The notes beneath the pieces were generated by a model, which was not told where the DNA came from, made no database searches, and saw only the letters and a list, made by a program, of their open reading frames with translations. Shown one piece after another: positions 51,125 to 59,510 of a stretch of DNA of 59,917 bases. Location: contig DAIDKV010000179.1 in NCBI GenBank assembly GCA_027449865.1, positions 1 through 59,917 on the forward strand, given 5' to 3'. The stretch comes from Planctomycetales bacterium (GTDB lineage: Bacteria; Planctomycetota; Planctomycetia; Isosphaerales; Isosphaeraceae). The position numbers were made by a program, and so were the translations under genes. Each line of letters starts with the position of its first letter. Within the stretch, counting starts at the first letter, position 1.

Positions 51125-52690
51125 ATGACGATCCGTATCCCGACTTCGATGGCTCGCCTCGCGGGCCTGGTTCTGCCGATGCTCGGAGCGCTCGCCGCCG
51201 AGGCTGGACCACCGGCCCGCGACTTCGAATTCCGACACGAAAACGTCCTGGGGACCTCCATGGAGCTTCGCGTCCGCGCGGAGACCCCCGCCGCCGCTCA
51301 GGCGGCCGAGGCGCGAGTCCTCGCCGAGATCGACCGCCTCGCCGCGATCCTCAGCGGCTACGATCCCGCGAGCGATTTCCGACGCTGGCAGGCCACCATC
51401 GGCCAGCCCCAGATCGTCGCGCCCGAGCTTTACGCACTCCTCCAGGCCAGCGACCGATGGCGCGAGGCCAGCGGCGGCGCCTTTGATCCCCGCGTCCAGG
51501 TGCTGACCGAACTCTGGGCGCGATGCGCCCGCCTCGATCGCCGCCCAACCGACCACGAACTCGCCCACGTCCAGGCCCAGATGGCCCGCCCCGCCTGGCG
51601 GCTCGAACCGGACGGCAAAACGGCCGAGCATCTCTCCGACGTCCCGCTCAGCCTCAACTCGATCGCCAAGGGAGACATCCTCGGCCGAGCCGCCGAGGCC
51701 GCCCGCGCCAGCGATCCCGCGATCCTCGGCGTGCTGCTCAACATCGGCGGCGACATCCGCGTCATCGGCGAGGTCGAGCGCACGGTCGGCATCACACCCC
51801 CGATCGGCGACTCGGAAACCGCCGGGCCGATCGCCGTGGTCACGGTGAAGAACCGCTCGGTCGCGACCAGCGGAAACTATCAACGCGGTTTTTCGATCGC
51901 TGGGAAATGGTATTCGCACATCTTCGACCCGAGGACCGGTCGACCCGCCTCCGGTGTCCTCAGCTCCACCGTGATCGCCGATCACGCCGCCGATGCCAAC
52001 GCCATCGCCACCACACTCAACGTCCTCCCCGTCGAGAACGGCCTCCGATGGGTCGCCTCGATCCCGGGCGTCGAGTGCCTGATCGTCACGGTCGACGGCC
52101 ACCTCCACAAAAGCGCGGGGTGGTCGAAATATGAGCGGCCGATCCGCGTGACGGCCGCCCCGGCCAGACCTCGCACAACGCCGGCTGTCGCCGAACCCAA
52201 CGCCAGTGCCTGGGGCCAGACCCACGAACTACGGGTGAACTTCGAGCTCCGGGGCCCGGAAGGCAACACGCGTCGGCGTTACCAGCGCCCCTACGTCGCC
52301 GTCTGGGTCGAGGATCACGACGGGCTCGCCGCGCGAACGCTGGCCCTCTGGTTGCAGAAACGAGATCCCGGCCCGCGCTGGCACCCCGATTTGAAGCGAT
52401 GGTATCGCGACGACCAGACCCGCAAGCTCGCCGATGACACCGACCTGATCGACACCATCGCCCGCGCCACCCGTCCACCGGGAAAGTACACCGTCACCTG
52501 GGACGGCAAGGACGACCACGGCCAGCCACTCGCGCCCGGGAAATACACAATCTGCATCGAGGCCGCCCGCGAACACGGAACCTATCAGCTCATCCGCAAG
52601 GAGATCACCATCGGCAACACACCCTTCACCGCCGACCTCGGCGGCAACCCCGAAATCAAGGCGGCCTCAATCGACTATCACCAAAAGTAA
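51125..52690 (+). CDS. Exported FAD:protein FMN transferase (ApbE) fused to DUF2271, copy 2
   Basis: The 521-residue product has a signal peptide ending near ALAAEAG. The ApbE domain shows FRHENVLGTSMELRVRA, GGAFDPRVQVL, SLNSIAKGDILGRAAEAA, LLNIGGDIRVIG and YSHIFDPRTGRPA. The C-terminal DUF2271 domain (from about residue 365) shows ELRVNFELRGPEGNTRRRYQ, RPYVAVWVEDHDG and PPGKYTVTWDGKDDHGQPLA. It aligns along its whole length with 24916-26487. Start at 51125 precedes the signal peptide; the frame is open back to 51008. It is likely the third gene of the EF-hand operon. The TAA stop abuts an inverted repeat element. Confidence 0.92.
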   Translation: MTIRIPTSMARLAGLVLPMLGALAAEAGPPARDFEFRHENVLGTSMELRVRAETPAAAQAAEARVLAEIDRLAAILSGYDPASDFRRWQATIGQPQIVAPELYALLQASDRWREASGGAFDPRVQVLTELWARCARLDRRPTDHELAHVQAQMARPAWRLEPDGKTAEHLSDVPLSLNSIAKGDILGRAAEAARASDPAILGVLLNIGGDIRVIGEVERTVGITPPIGDSETAGPIAVVTVKNRSVATSGNYQRGFSIAGKWYSHIFDPRTGRPASGVLSSTVIADHAADANAIATTLNVLPVENGLRWVASIPGVECLIVTVDGHLHKSAGWSKYERPIRVTAAPARPRTTPAVAEPNASAWGQTHELRVNFELRGPEGNTRRRYQRPYVAVWVEDHDGLAARTLALWLQKRDPGPRWHPDLKRWYRDDQTRKLADDTDLIDTIARATRPPGKYTVTWDGKDDHGQPLAPGKYTICIEAAREHGTYQLIRKEITIGNTPFTADLGGNPEIKAASIDYHQK

Positions 52691-52897
52691 TTTCTCTTTG
52701 TAATTTCTACTTCGTTATTTGTTATTGGTAATCGGGAATCTGGATCTGGCAATCGGTACGCTCTCGCGGATGTCGGAACCGCCCGAACCATGGGGCGGCC
52801 ACCCTCGAGTGCCGATGTGGGCGCTCAGGATGGACGCTCCTCCAATTCCAGACCCCAGATTACCAATGACAAATGACAAAGAACTAATGACCAAAGA
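52691..52897. repeat. Inverted short-repeat element supplying the wrbA stop
   Basis: The left arm (52691-52742) reads TTTGTAATTTCTACTTCG and on with TTTGTTATTGGTAATCGGGA. The right arm (52846-52897) has the complementary style: CCAGATTACCAATGACAAAT, GACAAAGAAC, TAATGACCAAAG. The left arm begins right behind the ApbE TAA. The right arm overlaps the last codons and the TAG stop (52884-52886) of wrbA. Confidence 0.65.
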
Positions 52898-53498
52898 GCC
52901 GTCGAGTGATATCGGCGACGTGTCGGCCCTGATATCGGGCGATGTTGAGCTCGATCTCGCTCGGCAGGCGGCTGCCGTCGCCTCGGGTGATCGTCGTGGC
53001 GCCGTAGGGCGTTCCGCCGCTGATTTCGTCCATCTGCGTGAGGCCAGGCTCGGCGTACGGAACGCCCACGATGATCATCCCATGGTGCAGTAGCGTCGTG
53101 TGAAAGCTCGTGATGGTCGTCTCCTGGCCGCCGTGCTGGCTCGCCGTGCTCGCGAAGACGCTCCCCACCTTCCCCACGAGCCCGCCGGCCATCCAGAGCC
53201 GACCCGTCTGATCCAGGAAGTTCCGCATCTGCGCGCTCATGTTGCCAAACCGCGTCGGCGTCCCGAAGAGGATCGCATCGGCCTCCGCCAGCCGATCCGG
53301 CTCGATCACCGGAACGTGCGCGAACGCCGACCGCGCGGCCTTCCCCCCCGTCCGCTCCAGCGCCTCGTCGGGAACCAGTTCGGGCACCTGGTACAGCTCC
53401 ACCTCGGCCCCCTGCACCTGCCGCGCTCCCTCGGCGATCGCCTCGGCCATCCGGTAGATATGCCCGTACATGCTGTAAAAAACCACCTGAATCTTCAT
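52884..53498 (-). CDS. wrbA: NAD(P)H:quinone oxidoreductase, flavodoxin-like
   Basis: The 204-residue product reduces quinones by two electrons with FMN. The FMN phosphate loop is [20 protein letters not shown], and further motifs are [35 protein letters not shown] and [14 protein letters not shown], all diagnostic of WrbA. AAAGGAG lies 6 bases before the ATG. It is the third gene after MarR and pirin on the minus strand, so it probably belongs to a quinone/electrophile stress unit. Its last residue His and stop codon lie in a repeat arm. Confidence 0.95.
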   Translation of the reverse strand: MKIQVVFYSMYGHIYRMAEAIAEGARQVQGAEVELYQVPELVPDEALERTGGKAARSAFAHVPVIEPDRLAEADAILFGTPTRFGNMSAQMRNFLDQTGRLWMAGGLVGKVGSVFASTASQHGGQETTITSFHTTLLHHGMIIVGVPYAEPGLTQMDEISGGTPYGATTITRGDGSRLPSEIELNIARYQGRHVADITRRLFGH

Positions 53499-53555
53499 CG
53501 CAACTCCTTTGAGTAAGAATACCCTGTCCTGTCCTGTCTGGCCCCGCCGCGCCGA

Positions 53556-54254
53556 TCACGGCAGGTCGAAGACCAGAACCTCCGCCGGCCCCTCAGCACG
53601 GATCGCCAGCGTTGGCTCCTCGGCGATCGCCGCGCCGTCGCCGGCCGACATCCGAAGTTCGCCCAACGCCACCTCGCCACGCAACACCTGAACCCACGCG
53701 TAACGTCCCGGCTCCAGCTCATGCGGGATCGCCTCACCGCCCTCCATCAAGGCCAGATACAGCCGTGCATCCTGCCGGATCGATAGCGAGCCGTCCCGCC
53801 CATCCGGTGAGGCGACCAGCCGCAACCGCCCCCGACGCTCCTCCTCCGAAAACGCCTTCTGCTCGTACGACGGCTCCAACCCCGCCCGCTCCGGATACAT
53901 CCAGATCTGGTACAGATGCACCGGCTCCGTCGACGACGGATTGAACTCGCTGTGCACAATCCCCGTTCCCGCCGTCATCCGCTGCAATTCCCCAGGCCGA
54001 ATCGTGCTCCCCGTCCCCAGACTGTCCCGATGCTCCAGCTCGCCCGAGAGCACATACGTCACAATCTCCATGTTCTCATGCGGATGCGCCCCAAACCCAC
54101 GCCCCGCCCCAATCCAGTCCTCGTTCATCACCCGAAGCGATCGGAACCCCATCTGTCCCCGATCGTGATACCCCGCGAACGAAAACGTGTGATACGTGTT
54201 CAACCACCCGTGATCGAAATGACCACGATCCTCTCCCCGACGAACCCGGACCAT
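53556..54254 (-). CDS. Pirin-family protein (YhhW-like)
   Basis: The 232-residue product is a bicupin of the pirin family. The metal-binding set is in FGAHPHENMEIVTYVLSGEL (two His and a Glu) plus a later His in GTGIVHSEFN. HFDHGWLNTYHTFSFAGYHD is the usual start. E. coli YhhW has quercetin dioxygenase activity; the physiological substrate is uncertain. GAGGAGGT stands 4-5 bases before the ATG. It lies between marR and wrbA, and a sequence shared with the marR promoter precedes it. Confidence 0.95.
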   Translation of the reverse strand: MVRVRRGEDRGHFDHGWLNTYHTFSFAGYHDRGQMGFRSLRVMNEDWIGAGRGFGAHPHENMEIVTYVLSGELEHRDSLGTGSTIRPGELQRMTAGTGIVHSEFNPSSTEPVHLYQIWMYPERAGLEPSYEQKAFSEEERRGRLRLVASPDGRDGSLSIRQDARLYLALMEGGEAIPHELEPGRYAWVQVLRGEVALGELRMSAGDGAAIAEEPTLAIRAEGPAEVLVFDLP

Positions 54255-54279
54255 CGCGACCTCCTCATCCCTTCAGGGA

Positions 54280-54307
54280 TCAATCATTGAAACGTCAACC
54301 AATCGGG
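54280..54307 (-). promoter_or_regulatory. Probable MarR operator before the pirin gene
   Basis: CGTCAACCAATCGGG (54293-54307) differs at one base from CGTCAATCAATCGGG in the marR promoter (54865-54879). It adjoins the inverted half-sites TTGA-N4-TCAA (54287-54298). The location 30-50 bases before the pirin ATG fits an operator. Confidence 0.6.
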
Positions 54308-54327
54308 CAAAAAAAGCGGCGGGCGGC

Positions 54328-54810
54328 TCATCCTCCGCAATCGTCGAGCGACTGCCGGGCCTTTTCCAGCAGACGGGTGAGCTCGCGAAGTTCGTCCGGA
54401 GTCAAATGGCCGAGGAGCCTCCTGTGGAGCGCGGCCTCGGGCGCATCGATCCGGGCGAGCAGTTGGAGGCCAGGCTCCGTGATCGTCACGAAGACGACGC
54501 GGCGATCCTCGGTCGAGCGCTCCCGATCGAGCAGGCCCATCGCTTCCAGGCGGTCGATCAGCCCGGTGATCCCGGGAACGGCCGTCAGCATCCGGTCGGC
54601 CACCTCCAGGATCGGCAGCGGCTTCCCCTCACCACGGAGAATCCGCAATACGTTGTACTGCGAGGGCGTCAGCCCGTGCTCCCGAAACAGCCGCGTGAAG
54701 CAGATGCCAAACCGGTCGGCCGTTCGCGTGATGTTCAGCGCCGCCTCCTGCTCCAGCGAGTCAAACGGCCGGCGCTTCTTCAGTTCCCGCTGCAACCGGC
54801 CGCCTGCCAT
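54328..54810 (-). CDS. MarR-family transcriptional regulator
   Basis: The 160-residue product has the MarR winged helix: LNITRTADRFGICFTRLFRE, HGLTPSQYNVLRILRGEGKP, LEVADRMLTAVPGITGLIDR and LEAMGLLDRERSTEDRRVVF with the wing D-R-R. It should repress itself, pirin and possibly wrbA, and respond to a phenolic or oxidative ligand. Start at 54810 has GGAGG 9 bases upstream; ATG 54819 would leave no spacing, and ATG 54870 would lie inside the promoter. There is no redox Cys at the N-terminus as in OhrR (one Cys is in GICFTRL). Confidence 0.9.
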   Translation of the reverse strand: MAGGRLQRELKKRRPFDSLEQEAALNITRTADRFGICFTRLFREHGLTPSQYNVLRILRGEGKPLPILEVADRMLTAVPGITGLIDRLEAMGLLDRERSTEDRRVVFVTITEPGLQLLARIDAPEAALHRRLLGHLTPDELRELTRLLEKARQSLDDCGG

Positions 54811-54856
54811 CACGCCCATCCTCCCCGAGAATCCGTCTCCGACGCCCACACCAATT

Positions 54857-54885
54857 AGTTTACGCGTCAATCAATCGGGTGTCAA
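54857..54885 (-). promoter_or_regulatory. marR promoter with operator in the spacer
   Basis: On the minus strand TTGACA (54885-54880), a 17-base spacer and TAAACT (54862-54857) form a near-ideal sigma-70 promoter. The spacer and -10 carry the imperfect palindrome TTGATTGACGCGTAAACTAA (14 of 20 positions symmetric), the presumed MarR site. The TGA stop of kup (54884-54882) lies inside the -35 hexamer. Confidence 0.75.
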
Positions 54886-57104
54886 GTATTTTCGACCGGG
54901 ACGGCGGCCGGGATGGGCTGGGAGTCGGCGTCGACGATTTCGAGTTCGGGGAGGGAGACGCTGACGTCGTCCCGGGTGAAGACAACGGGGATCAGTTCCT
55001 TGGAGATGCCGGCGTCGAACGAGAGGCCGAAGAAGCGGTGGGCTGGGGTGGAGAGTCGAAGGATCCAGCGGAAGAGGATCAGGCGAACTCTTGCGATCGG
55101 GCTCACGTCGTCGCCGATGATGATTTCTTCCTCGCCGATGACGATGATCCAGCGGTCGGAGGGAATATCCAGTTCGCCGTGGATGCGAAGCTCGAGGAGG
55201 CCGCCGCGGATATCGGGGCGTTCCATGTAGCCGTAGGTACCGGAGACGGCGACGATGTTCCGGCCGAGGTTGACGACCTGAAGGTTGGCGCCCCCCTGGG
55301 CCTCGGCGTACTCCACCTGCTGGACGTGGAAAAAAGTGATGTGCGCCGGCAGGACGCCATACTTTTTCAGGAAGATTCGCATGGTGACGGGCAGGTAGTC
55401 ATCCGGCCCGAGGATCGGCCGCGAGCAAAGGAAAACGAAGGCGCGGTCGGTCTCGCCGAGGCGGCGCCGGCCTTGCACCAGGGCGCGCGCCTGCGGCAGG
55501 TTTTCCTCGACCGAGACCCGAATCTCGTCGAGCTTGTCTCGAAGCGCGATGAGCCACGAGACCTTCTTCCCGCCGCGGATGCCAAACGCGTAAAACGCCC
55601 GGGCCAGCTCGCTCCGGCCCCATTGCCAGGTGAGCATGATGATCACCAGTCCGGCGGCGATGGCCATCGGAAAATACCCGCCGTGGAAGAACTTCAGCAG
55701 GTTGCTCGCGAAGAAGAGCAGGTCGATCGCCAGGAGCGGCCCGCAAACCACCGCAACCTTCGGCAGACTCCATCCCCATCGATAGTGCGCCACGTAGCCG
55801 AAGGCGAGCGTCGTGATTCCCATGGTCCCGGTCACGGCAATCCCGTAGGCCGCCGCCAGGTTCCCGCTGGTCCGGAACGCCATCGTGATCGTGGCGCAAC
55901 CCAGAAACATCGCCCAGTTGATCGCCGGAAGGTAGACCTGTCCCTCGGCCTCCCGGCTGGTGAATTTCACCTCGAACCGCGGGCAGAACCCCAGCGCGAT
56001 CGCCTGCTTGACGATCGAGAACATCCCGGTGATGAGCGCCTGCGAGGCGATAAACGCCGCGATGGCCGAGATCACCATGTCGACACCAAGAATCACGTGA
56101 TCGGTCGTTGGGTTGCCGGTCGTCGGGGTCAGGGCGTAAAAGGTGTTGGCCCTTGGCGGAACGCCGCGATCGAGCACATAGGCCACCTGGCCGGCGTAAT
56201 TGCAGATCAGGCACGGCAGGACCATTCCAAGCCACGAGGCCATCACCGGATGTCGGCCCGAGTCGCGCGGGTTCAGGCTTTCGCTCGGTCCGGCTTCCTC
56301 GTCGCCACGTCGTGAAAAGTGGCCGATGTCGGCATACTTCGCCTCGCCCCCGGTGATCGCCAGCACGACAACGCCCAGGATCACAAACGCGCCCAGCTTC
56401 GGAAAACTCGTGAGAAAATGGATCGCATGGGCCGGGTGGATTGCCTCGAACACCTCCGGCCGGGCGAAGATCCAGGGCAGACCCTTGATCGCAATCCAGG
56501 GGAACCAGACCAGCATCATGAACCAGCCGAAGAAGCCGCCGACCTGGCTTGTCCCCCGCCACTGGGCCTTGAACAGTACCAGAAGACTGGCGAGTGTTAG
56601 CCCAACGGCCATCGACTCGCCCGCCGGCTCGTACGCGCCGAGCATGCTGATCGACGGCGTGATCACTCCGTCGGCCGCCAGCAGCCCCGCCGCCGCAACC
56701 ACCAGGTAGCCAAGCGAGGCCATCCCGACAATCCGCCCCGTGTACCCCTTCAACAGCGCCCAGAGCGCGAAGGTTCCCCCCTCGCCCCGGTTGTCGGCGC
56801 GCATGATGAGCAGGTCGTATTTGATCGTCAAAAAAATCAAGGCCCAGAAGACCAGGCTCAGCCCGCCGAGCGCCTCCGAGGGCGTGACCAGGTCGCCCCC
56901 ATGCTCCAGCAGCGCCGAGAGCCGGCCATCGTCCTCGGCCCCGTGCTTCAGCCGAACCGTCTCTCGCGTGATCTCCACAATGGTGTAGAGGACCGACGTC
57001 CCAAGGTCCCCATACACCGTCCCCGTCGCCTCCCGCATCCGACTCAGGACCCCCGCCGCGTGGGTCTTTTGATGCGCGTTCCTGCTCAACTCGGCCTCTT
57101 GCAC
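54882..57104 (-). CDS. kup: KUP-family potassium transporter
   Basis: The 740-residue product imports potassium, probably with protons. It has the KUP signature GTVYGDLGTSVLYT near residues 28-41, ADNRGEGGTFALWALL, the pore-region text GLLAADGVITPSISMLGAYE and 12 hydrophobic segments up to about residue 480. A cytoplasmic C-terminal domain follows (VFLCSRPILGPDDYLPVTMR, ITFFHVQQVEYAEAQGG). The length is slightly above E. coli Kup (622), due to a longer C-terminus and an insertion near residues 280-310. It is transcribed away from the repeat-rich gap. Confidence 0.95.
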   Translation of the reverse strand: MQEAELSRNAHQKTHAAGVLSRMREATGTVYGDLGTSVLYTIVEITRETVRLKHGAEDDGRLSALLEHGGDLVTPSEALGGLSLVFWALIFLTIKYDLLIMRADNRGEGGTFALWALLKGYTGRIVGMASLGYLVVAAAGLLAADGVITPSISMLGAYEPAGESMAVGLTLASLLVLFKAQWRGTSQVGGFFGWFMMLVWFPWIAIKGLPWIFARPEVFEAIHPAHAIHFLTSFPKLGAFVILGVVVLAITGGEAKYADIGHFSRRGDEEAGPSESLNPRDSGRHPVMASWLGMVLPCLICNYAGQVAYVLDRGVPPRANTFYALTPTTGNPTTDHVILGVDMVISAIAAFIASQALITGMFSIVKQAIALGFCPRFEVKFTSREAEGQVYLPAINWAMFLGCATITMAFRTSGNLAAAYGIAVTGTMGITTLAFGYVAHYRWGWSLPKVAVVCGPLLAIDLLFFASNLLKFFHGGYFPMAIAAGLVIIMLTWQWGRSELARAFYAFGIRGGKKVSWLIALRDKLDEIRVSVEENLPQARALVQGRRRLGETDRAFVFLCSRPILGPDDYLPVTMRIFLKKYGVLPAHITFFHVQQVEYAEAQGGANLQVVNLGRNIVAVSGTYGYMERPDIRGGLLELRIHGELDIPSDRWIIVIGEEEIIIGDDVSPIARVRLILFRWILRLSTPAHRFFGLSFDAGISKELIPVVFTRDDVSVSLPELEIVDADSQPIPAAVPVENT

Positions 57105-57135
57105 GATTGGTTTTCCCTCAGGAACTCGTTGTTAT

Positions 57136-57254
57136 CAGTTTTCAGTTTTCAGTTTTCAGTTTTCAGTTTTCAGTTTTCAGTTTTCAGTTTTCAGTTTTCA
57201 GTTTTCAGTTTTCAGTTTTCAGTTTTCAGTTTTCAGTTTTCAGTTTTCAGTTTT
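57136..57254. repeat. Seventeen perfect CAGTTTT heptamers
   Basis: CAGTTTT is repeated 17 times without error over 119 bases. It forms the left arm of a composite element whose right arm is at 57545-57600. A second small tandem (CCGCTTGCGGATTG, TGCGGATT) follows at 57255-57290. Confidence 0.95.
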
Positions 57255-57544
57255 CCGCTTGCGGATTGCCGCTTGCGGATTGCGGATTCCAGCGTAGGAG
57301 TGACGCGGTTGGATTTTAGATGCCAGAACAGGAGCGACACAGTTGGGTTTTGCGGAATATCTGTGACGATTTCTCCGCGGTAACAGGTCTGTTCAAGCCA
57401 GAGTGAAGAGCCGGCCAGCTTCTTACCATCTCGCGTGACTTTCCACTCGTCCGACCGGACAGACGGCCAACGGTGTCACTATTACACGTATATATCCAAA
57501 TTAAACTATCGACCTTTCGTATATGAATTCTGCATCCGCGATCT
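57255..57544. other. Gene-free centre of the composite element
   Basis: No gene is supported. The sequence is of mixed composition, with an AT-rich part at 57480-57530 (ACACGTATATATCCAAATTA). Short repeats such as 'aggagtgacgcggttggatttt' and 'aggagcgacacagttgggtttt' at 57296-57345 are two diverged copies of a roughly 34-base unit. Confidence 0.55.
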
Positions 57545-57600
57545 GAAAACTGAAAACTGAAAACCGAAAACTGAAAACCGAAAACTGAAAACCGAAAACC
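57545..57600. repeat. Eight GAAAACT/GAAAACC heptamers (right arm)
   Basis: Eight heptamers GAAAACY, alternating T and C at the last base, complement the left array at 57136-57254. The strip 57601-57821 up to the next gene shows no feature besides the promoter region expected there. Confidence 0.9.
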
Positions 57601-57821
57601 CTCGCATGCCAATCCTGCGCCAGTCCCGAACATAGCAGGTCGTCCCCGCCTCGTGTAGGCGCACTCGACGGATCGGCCATCCCTTGGCTATATTACGTCG
57701 GCATGGAAGTCGGTCAGGCTTTTCGGCCGGGCCCTCCCGAAGGTGAGACCGGCGTCATCCGTCGACGGATGCCAATGCAACTGCCAATGCCCCTGACTCT
57801 GGCTCCACGCCCGAGGCCCGG

Positions 57822-58700
57822 ATGCGCCTCCTCGTCGCGATCCCGCATTTCTACGCCGAAGCCTCGCGGTCGCCCGACGGCCGATGGCACGGCTCGGTCG
57901 GACTCGGCCCCGCGCCCCGGATCACAGCGCTTTCGGCCTGCATCGCCAGCCTTCACCAGCTCTACGGACTGGCGCAGTACACCGTCGAGCATGCCACCGG
58001 GGTGGCCTCGCCGGCCAACATCCGAACCGCGGGCACCGTCGACATTGTTGTCTGCACGACCGGCTCTCACCACCTCCTCGACCGGCTCCCGATCCCGGTC
58101 GGATCGTACACCCACCGACCGACCACCGCGCCGGCTCCGCTGCTTGGCTTCGAGTGCCACGCGGTCCTGCGTGAGGGGCTCGGCCGGTACGATTACTTCG
58201 CCTACCTCGAAGACGATCTGATCTCCCGCGACCCCTGGCTCCTCGTCAAGCTCGGCTGGTTCACCGCTCAGCTCGGCGACGAGGCCCTCCTTCAGCCGAA
58301 CCGCTTCGAGGTCGGCCCGCTCGGACTGGTCCACAAGGTCTACATCGACGGCGACCTCGCCCCGCAGGTCACGGCCCCGTTCCAGGATCTTTCGGTCGTC
58401 CCCATCGTGACCGGCCACCTGCTTGGAACCACGATCGAATTCCGCCGGGCCCGAAACCCACACGCCGGCACTTTTTTTCTCAACGCCCGCCAGATGCAGA
58501 CCTGGGCCAGCCGACCCGACTTCCTCGATCGCGAGACCTCGTTCGTCGGCCCGCTCGAAAGCGCAGCGACCCTCGGAATCATGCGGACCTTCCGCGTCTA
58601 CAAGACGGCCCCCGAATCCGCCGGCTTCCTCGAAATCGAGCACTTCGGCACCAACTTCCTCTCGCAGCTCCGCCGCCGGGGCGACGTCGACCGCTCATGA
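57822..58700 (+). CDS. Glycosyltransferase-like protein
   Basis: The 292-residue product starts MRLLVAIPHFYAEASRSPDG with a GT-A-like first strand. It has SLHQLYGLAQYTVEHATG, VDIVVCTTGSHHLLDRLP, and an acidic cluster in YDYFAYLEDDLISRDPWLLV that could be the DxD-type metal/nucleotide-sugar site. The C-terminal GFLEIEHFGTNFLSQLRRRG is cytoplasmic. It is probably a sugar transferase of unknown acceptor. It is convergent with the GT2 gene and both stop codons share the palindrome TCATGA (58695-58700). Confidence 0.75.
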   Translation: MRLLVAIPHFYAEASRSPDGRWHGSVGLGPAPRITALSACIASLHQLYGLAQYTVEHATGVASPANIRTAGTVDIVVCTTGSHHLLDRLPIPVGSYTHRPTTAPAPLLGFECHAVLREGLGRYDYFAYLEDDLISRDPWLLVKLGWFTAQLGDEALLQPNRFEVGPLGLVHKVYIDGDLAPQVTAPFQDLSVVPIVTGHLLGTTIEFRRARNPHAGTFFLNARQMQTWASRPDFLDRETSFVGPLESAATLGIMRTFRVYKTAPESAGFLEIEHFGTNFLSQLRRRGDVDRS

Positions 58701-59510
58701 CCCCGGACCAAGCCGGTACACCAGCGACCGGGAAAGCGACCGACCACCCGGAACGATCCCCTCCGGCAATCGGACCGTCAACTCGCCCGGCCGCCCCGAC
58801 CGGATCGCCTCGCCGATGACCTCGGCGATCTTCTCATAGAGGGCCCGACAGACCGGCCCCGAGGTCGGCTCACGATTGACCCGGGCCAGGTCCCACTTGA
58901 GAATCCGATACGCTCGATTGATCGCGTGGCCGAGTTCCTTGTCGGCGACATCGTAGAACCGCGTCCGGGCGTCATCGTCATGGTCGAGGTGCCGAACCAG
59001 CCCGCCGTCGAACCCCCTGCGTTCCAGGCCGGCGAACTCGAAGGCATCGAAGAGGTCATTATCCTCCTCGCCCCAGCAGGGATAGGTTTCGTCGTACCCG
59101 CCGACGCGCTCAAAATCGCGTCGCGAGCAAACGAACGTACCGCCGAGCCCGGGGTCGGCCGACCTCGCCCGGTAGTATCCTCCAGAAGCGAGCGCCGGCC
59201 GGACGGTCGCCGCGAACGCCGGATCGAGAACGACATCCGAATCGACGAACGCGATCCAGCCCGCCGCCTCGCCAACAGCCCGGGCGCCGGCGTTCCGAGC
59301 CGCCGAGAGATTGAACCGCGACCGACCCGGCACGCGAACCACCCTGGCCGCGGGATGCTCGATCGAGGCCCAGTCGCCCGCCCCCTCGGGACACGAATAA
59401 TCGACGACAACCACCCCGCCGACCCCCTTTTGAGCCAGCATCGGCCCAAGCGTCCGACGAAGCGAAGCCAGCCGCCCCATGCAGGTCGTCACAATCCAGA
59501 GTTCGCCCAT
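58695..59510 (-). CDS. Glycosyltransferase family 2
   Basis: The 271-residue product has the GT2 opening MGELWIVTTCMGRLASLRRT, the donor-site FNLSAARNAGARAVGEAAGW with IAFVDSDVVLDPAF (DSD metal motif) and the acceptor-side GGTFVCSRRDFERVGGYDET plus CWGEEDNDLFDAFEFAG with the catalytic EED. This is the GT2/GT27-C pattern of galactosyl- or N-acetylgalactosaminyl-transferases. Start at 59510 is directly before the first strand; the frame is open to 59714 without features. It overlaps the convergent gene by six bases. Confidence 0.9.
   Translation of the reverse strand: MGELWIVTTCMGRLASLRRTLGPMLAQKGVGGVVVVDYSCPEGAGDWASIEHPAARVVRVPGRSRFNLSAARNAGARAVGEAAGWIAFVDSDVVLDPAFAATVRPALASGGYYRARSADPGLGGTFVCSRRDFERVGGYDETYPCWGEEDNDLFDAFEFAGLERRGFDGGLVRHLDHDDDARTRFYDVADKELGHAINRAYRILKWDLARVNREPTSGPVCRALYEKIAEVIGEAIRSGRPGELTVRLPEGIVPGGRSLSRSLVYRLGPGS

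Noticed and set aside
54879-56315. A 478-codon plus-strand frame opposite kup
   Set aside because: Antisense shadow of a clear KUP transporter; acidic repetitive composition.
57136-57254. CRISPR array
   Set aside because: Units of 7 bases without spacers are a simple tandem repeat; no cas gene is nearby.
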